The notes beneath the pieces were generated by a model. That model did not search any database. It saw only the letters and a list, made by a program, of their open reading frames with translations, and was not told the origin of the DNA. 64,000 nt of DNA from Actinotalea solisilvae. Lineage in GTDB: Bacteria > Actinomycetota > Actinomycetes > Actinomycetales > Cellulomonadaceae. The stretch spans positions 59,616-123,615 of the forward strand of contig NZ_JADDKQ010000013.1 in the NCBI RefSeq assembly GCF_016464425.1, read 5' to 3'. Below, piece by piece: positions 61,400-64,000 of the stretch. The position numbers and the translations under genes are program-made. Every line of letters starts with the position of its first letter. The first letter of the stretch is position 1.

Positions 61400-62851
61400 T
61401 CAGCCCCCGGCGGCGCGCACGCTCGCGGCGAGCCGGGCGACCGCCTCGTCGACCCGCGCGTCGGCGAGGTTGCCGTAGCCGAGGACGAGGGTGCGGGAGC
61501 GCTCCGCGGCCTCCACCTGGTAGCGGCGCAGGTCCACGACCGCGACGTCGCGCTCGCCCGCGTGCCGGACGACGTCGGCGGCGTCGGGGGCGTCCGGGCC
61601 GAGGTCGAGCAGCAGGTGCATGCCGGCCGCGAGGCCGCTCGGCGTCGCCGTGGGGAGGCGCGCGGCGAGCGAGTGCACCAGCGCGTCACGACGGCGGCGG
61701 TAGCGCGCGCGGGTCGCGCGCAGGTGCCGGTCGTACGCGCCGCCGGCGACGAGCTGCGCGAAGGCGAGCTGGTCGACCGTCGACGGCCCGCTCCCGGCGC
61801 GACCGGCCGCCGCGAGCAGCCGGCCGGCCCAGCGCGGCGGGGTGACCGCCCACCCGAGGCCGAAGGCCGGCGCGAGGGTCTTGCTCAGCGAGCCGAGCAG
61901 GACGACCCGGTCCGGGTCGAGCCGCTGGAGGGCCGCGACGGGCCGCCGGTCGTACCGGAACTCGGCGTCGTAGTCGTCCTCGACCACGAGGCCGTCGACC
62001 TCGCGCGCCCAGGCGAGCACGCGCGCCCGGCGGTCGGGGGCGAGCGCCGTCCCGGTCGGGAACTGGTGCGCAGGGGTGAGCAGCGCCGCGCGCGCGCCCG
62101 TGCGGCGGGCCGCAGCCTCGAGCGCGTCGACGACCACTCCCCCGGCGTCCACCGGGACGGGCACGGGCTCGAGGCCGGCCCGCCGCGCGACCTCGCGCAG
62201 GACCGGCCAGCTCGGGTCCTCGACGAGCACGTGGGTGTGGCCGGCCGTGACGAGGGCGGCGCCGACCACCGCCATGCCGTGGGTCGCGCCGCGCAGCAGC
62301 AGGACGGCGTCGTCGGGTGCGTCGACGAGGCGCGAGCGGCGCAGATGGCCCGCGAGCGCGGCCCGCGTGGTCGCGTGACCCGCGACCGGCGCCCCCGCGA
62401 GCGCGTCGGCCGGCGCGACGGCCAGCGCCTCGCGCGCCGCGCGCAGCCACGCCGCGCGCGGCACGTGGCGCAGGTCGGGGATGCCGGGCGCGAGGTCGAG
62501 GCGTGCCCGGGGCGGGCCGTCCCGCACGACGTCGGCCGACCGGTGCGCACCCGGGCGGTCCGCGGTCCCGGCGTCGGCCGCGACCCGCGTGGTCGAGCCG
62601 GTGCGCGCCTCGAGCAGACCCTCGCCGACGAGCTGCCCGTAGGCCTCGGTGACGACCCACCGCGAGACGCCGAGCGCCTCGGCCGCGCGCCGGCTCGGCG
62701 GCAGCGCGGCCCCGGCCGGCGCACGCCCCGTCCGGACGGCGTCGCGGACGGCGCGCTCGAGCTGCTCCACGAGGCCGCCGCGCCCGTCGAGCTCGAGCAG
62801 CGTCTCCCAGGCGAGGCGGGTCGTCGGCGGATTGGTCTGGTCGGACGTCAC
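61400..62851 (-). CDS. MocR/PdxR-family regulator (GntR HTH fused to aminotransferase-like domain)
   Basis: A 483-residue regulator. The N-terminal GntR winged helix (ALPPSRRAAEALGVSRWVVT ... AYGQLVGEGLLEARTGS, about 40-90) is joined by a linker to a fold-type I aminotransferase-like domain. That domain has VEDPSWPVLREVARRAGLEP near 210, the DDYDAEFRYDRRPVAALQ block near 285, and the PLP-lysine motif LGSLSKTLAPAFGLGW near 310. MocR proteins usually sense PLP or a PLP adduct and control a neighbouring gene. The GTG at 62851 lies eight bases after TACAGT; upstream in-frame codons have no ribosome site. It is divergent from an aldo-keto reductase, its probable target. Confidence 0.88.
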   Translation of the reverse strand: MTSDQTNPPTTRLAWETLLELDGRGGLVEQLERAVRDAVRTGRAPAGAALPPSRRAAEALGVSRWVVTEAYGQLVGEGLLEARTGSTTRVAADAGTADRPGAHRSADVVRDGPPRARLDLAPGIPDLRHVPRAAWLRAAREALAVAPADALAGAPVAGHATTRAALAGHLRRSRLVDAPDDAVLLLRGATHGMAVVGAALVTAGHTHVLVEDPSWPVLREVARRAGLEPVPVPVDAGGVVVDALEAAARRTGARAALLTPAHQFPTGTALAPDRRARVLAWAREVDGLVVEDDYDAEFRYDRRPVAALQRLDPDRVVLLGSLSKTLAPAFGLGWAVTPPRWAGRLLAAAGRAGSGPSTVDQLAFAQLVAGGAYDRHLRATRARYRRRRDALVHSLAARLPTATPSGLAAGMHLLLDLGPDAPDAADVVRHAGERDVAVVDLRRYQVEAAERSRTLVLGYGNLADARVDEAVARLAASVRAAGG

Positions 62852-62885
62852 CTCACCGGACTGTAGCGCCGGGCCGCTGCGCACC

Positions 62886-62891
62886 TAGCGT
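62886..62891 (+). promoter_or_regulatory. Probable -10 element for the aldo-keto reductase
   Basis: TAGCGT, 40 bases before the ATG at 62932. The divergent MocR promoter (TACAGT at 62860-62865 on the minus strand) lies about 20 bases away, so a single regulator bound here could act on both. Confidence 0.5.
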
Positions 62892-62931
62892 CGATCGCGG
62901 CAGGAACCCACCGACCTACCCAGGAGGACCC

Positions 62932-63915
62932 ATGCAGTACCGCACCCTCGGCGACGGCGACCGCGCCCTCGAGGTCTCGACCCTGTGCCTCGGCACGATG
63001 CACCTGGGGACGCGCACGGACGAGCGCACGTCGTTCGCGATCCTCGACCGCTTCCTCGAGGCGGGCGGCACCTTCCTCGACACCGCGAACAACTACAACG
63101 CCTGGGGCGCGGGCCACGGGCGCGACAGCGAGGACCTCGTCGGCCGCTGGCTCGCCGACCGGGGGGTGCGCGGGCACGTGCGCGTCGCGACCAAGCTCGG
63201 CGCGGCGAAGAAGGACCCCGCCCTCCCGCTGTCCAACACGCCGCCCACGAACTTCCAGGGCCTGGGCGCGGACGTGGTGGCCCGGGAGGCGCACGAGAGC
63301 CTGCGCCACCTCGGCGTCGACCGGATCGACGTGCTCTACGGGCACGTGGACGACCGCGAGACGCCGCTGGCCGAGACCGTCGGCGCGTTCGGGAAGCTCC
63401 AGGCCGAGGGCGTCGTCGGGCTCTCGGGCATCTCCAACGTCGCGCTGTGGCGCGTGGTCGAGGCGCGCGAGGAGGCGCTGCGGCAGGGCGTCCCGCCGTA
63501 CGCCGTCGTGCAGCAGCAGCTCACCTACGCCTACCCGACGCCGGAGGTCGACCGGCACAGCTGGGCGTCGCCCGAGCTCCTCGACTACGCGGCGTCGACC
63601 GGGGTGCCGGGCCGGCCGTCGCTCGCCGTCGTCGCGTACTCGCCCCTGCTCCAGGGCGCCTACGTGCGGGCGGACAAGCCGCTGTTCGGGGGCTACGACC
63701 ACCCGACGACGCACGCGCGCGTGCGGGTGCTGCACGAGGTGGCGGCCGAGCTGGGCGCGACCCCGAACCAGGTCGCGCTCGCGTGGCTGCTCGGCGGCGC
63801 GGTGCCCGTCGTCCCGGTCGTCGGTGCGGGCTCGGTCGAGCAGCTCGACGAGATCCTCGGCGCGGCCGACCTCGTGCTCGAGCCGGAGGTGCGCGCGCGG
63901 CTCGACGCCGTGTGA
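62932..63915 (+). CDS. Aldo-keto reductase
   Basis: A 327-residue (beta/alpha)8 NADPH-dependent oxidoreductase. The segments LCLGTMHLGTRTDE near 18-32, GGTFLDTANNYNAWGAGHGR near 45-64 (catalytic Asp-Tyr pair), VRVATKLGAAK near 84 (catalytic Lys) and LGVDRIDVLYGHVDDRETPL near 125 (His) are in the right order. The C-terminal cofactor loop is VVPVVGAGSVEQLDEILGAA near 298. The ATG has an AGGAGG site. Pairing with a divergent MocR regulator suggests a role in vitamin B6 metabolism (pyridoxal reductase-like) or in using an amino compound, but the sequence does not prove it. Confidence 0.9.
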   Translation: MQYRTLGDGDRALEVSTLCLGTMHLGTRTDERTSFAILDRFLEAGGTFLDTANNYNAWGAGHGRDSEDLVGRWLADRGVRGHVRVATKLGAAKKDPALPLSNTPPTNFQGLGADVVAREAHESLRHLGVDRIDVLYGHVDDRETPLAETVGAFGKLQAEGVVGLSGISNVALWRVVEAREEALRQGVPPYAVVQQQLTYAYPTPEVDRHSWASPELLDYAASTGVPGRPSLAVVAYSPLLQGAYVRADKPLFGGYDHPTTHARVRVLHEVAAELGATPNQVALAWLLGGAVPVVPVVGAGSVEQLDEILGAADLVLEPEVRARLDAV

Positions 63916-64000
63916 CCCACGGCGCGCGGGGCCCGGGCCGGGCGGCCGGGGGGCCGCCCCGGCCGCCCCCCCCCGGCCGCGGCCCGGCGCGCGGGCCCCC
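63916..64000. other. Low-complexity G/C-only end of the window
   Basis: After the aldo-keto reductase stop codon the sequence becomes almost free of A and T, with runs of C and G (nine or more Cs in a row near 63966). It encodes nothing I can support and looks like a sequencing or assembly artefact at a contig end rather than natural DNA. Confidence 0.6.

Noticed and set aside
1..64000. CRISPR arrays, rRNA genes, insertion sequences
   Set aside because: No regularly spaced repeats, no rRNA-like stretches and no transposase signatures were seen. The tandem repeats found are within coding sequence.

Overview
The window is a very GC-rich stretch of an actinobacterial chromosome, most likely from the Micrococcales (Cellulomonadaceae or Promicromonosporaceae type). 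Three things suggest this: GC-dominated third codon positions with many GTG starts; an order of housekeeping genes that follows the Rv2552c-Rv2614c stretch of Mycobacterium tuberculosis (aroE, mltG, ruvX, alaS, rarA, aspS, radical SAM, hisS, metallo-hydrolase, cyclophilin, relA, apt, secFD, yajC, ruvBAC, yebC, pdxT, pdxS, pimA, acyltransferase, pgsA, HIT, thrS); and an SsgA-like gene. The species call is inference.

Layout. 1-7.7 kb: the N-terminal part of a PilB/GspE-type ATPase, aroE-mltG-ruvX-alaS, two small membrane-associated proteins and rpsD, all on the minus strand. 7.8-8.9 kb: a lone nuclease-like gene (AbiEi-type HTH plus DUF559) framed by two homologous 44-bp palindromes. 8.9-15.4 kb: rarA, an MMPL transporter, a GNAT and aspS. 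15.5-19.1 kb: a PPOX-type flavin/F420 protein, a GMC oxidoreductase with a four-cysteine motif, a small acidic protein and a spore-photoproduct-lyase-like radical SAM protein behind a perfect LexA (SOS) box. 19.1-34.6 kb: hisS, a metallo-hydrolase, a membrane cyclophilin coupled to a DUF349 protein, then relA, apt-secF-secD-yajC, ruvB-ruvA (with a second, near-consensus SOS box), ruvC, yebC and pdxT.

34.6-44.8 kb is the main accessory block. It separates pdxT from pdxS, which are usually close. It holds a small membrane protein, kynureninase, and a tightly coupled four-gene operon (PaaK-like adenylate-forming enzyme, a protein of unknown fold and function with two similar halves, a long GNAT-like protein, a nitroreductase-like flavoprotein). 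A secreted 875-residue protein with eight beta-sandwich repeats and a Nudix hydrolase follow. 44.8-53.2 kb is the phosphatidylinositol-mannoside operon: thrS, HIT, pgsA, acyltransferase, pimA, a LemA-like protein and a PrsW-like protease, nearly all joined by 4-base overlaps, with pdxS beyond.

53.2-64 kb carries four tRNA genes (Val-CAC; Gly-GCC, Cys-GCA, Val-GAC), an SsgA-like protein, pabB-pabC, the 3' remnant of a hexapeptide-repeat acetyltransferase next to the tRNA cluster, a PadR-controlled ABC exporter module, an acyltransferase-3 membrane protein, and a divergent MocR regulator/aldo-keto reductase pair. The last ~60 bases are almost pure G/C and look like a contig-end artefact.

Regulatory reading. 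Many genes have an xANNNT hexamer (often TAGGCT, TAGGAT or TAGACT) either 6-8 bases before the start codon (candidate leaderless mRNAs) or 25-60 bases upstream followed by a Shine-Dalgarno. No CRISPR array, rRNA gene, insertion sequence or complete prophage was seen.
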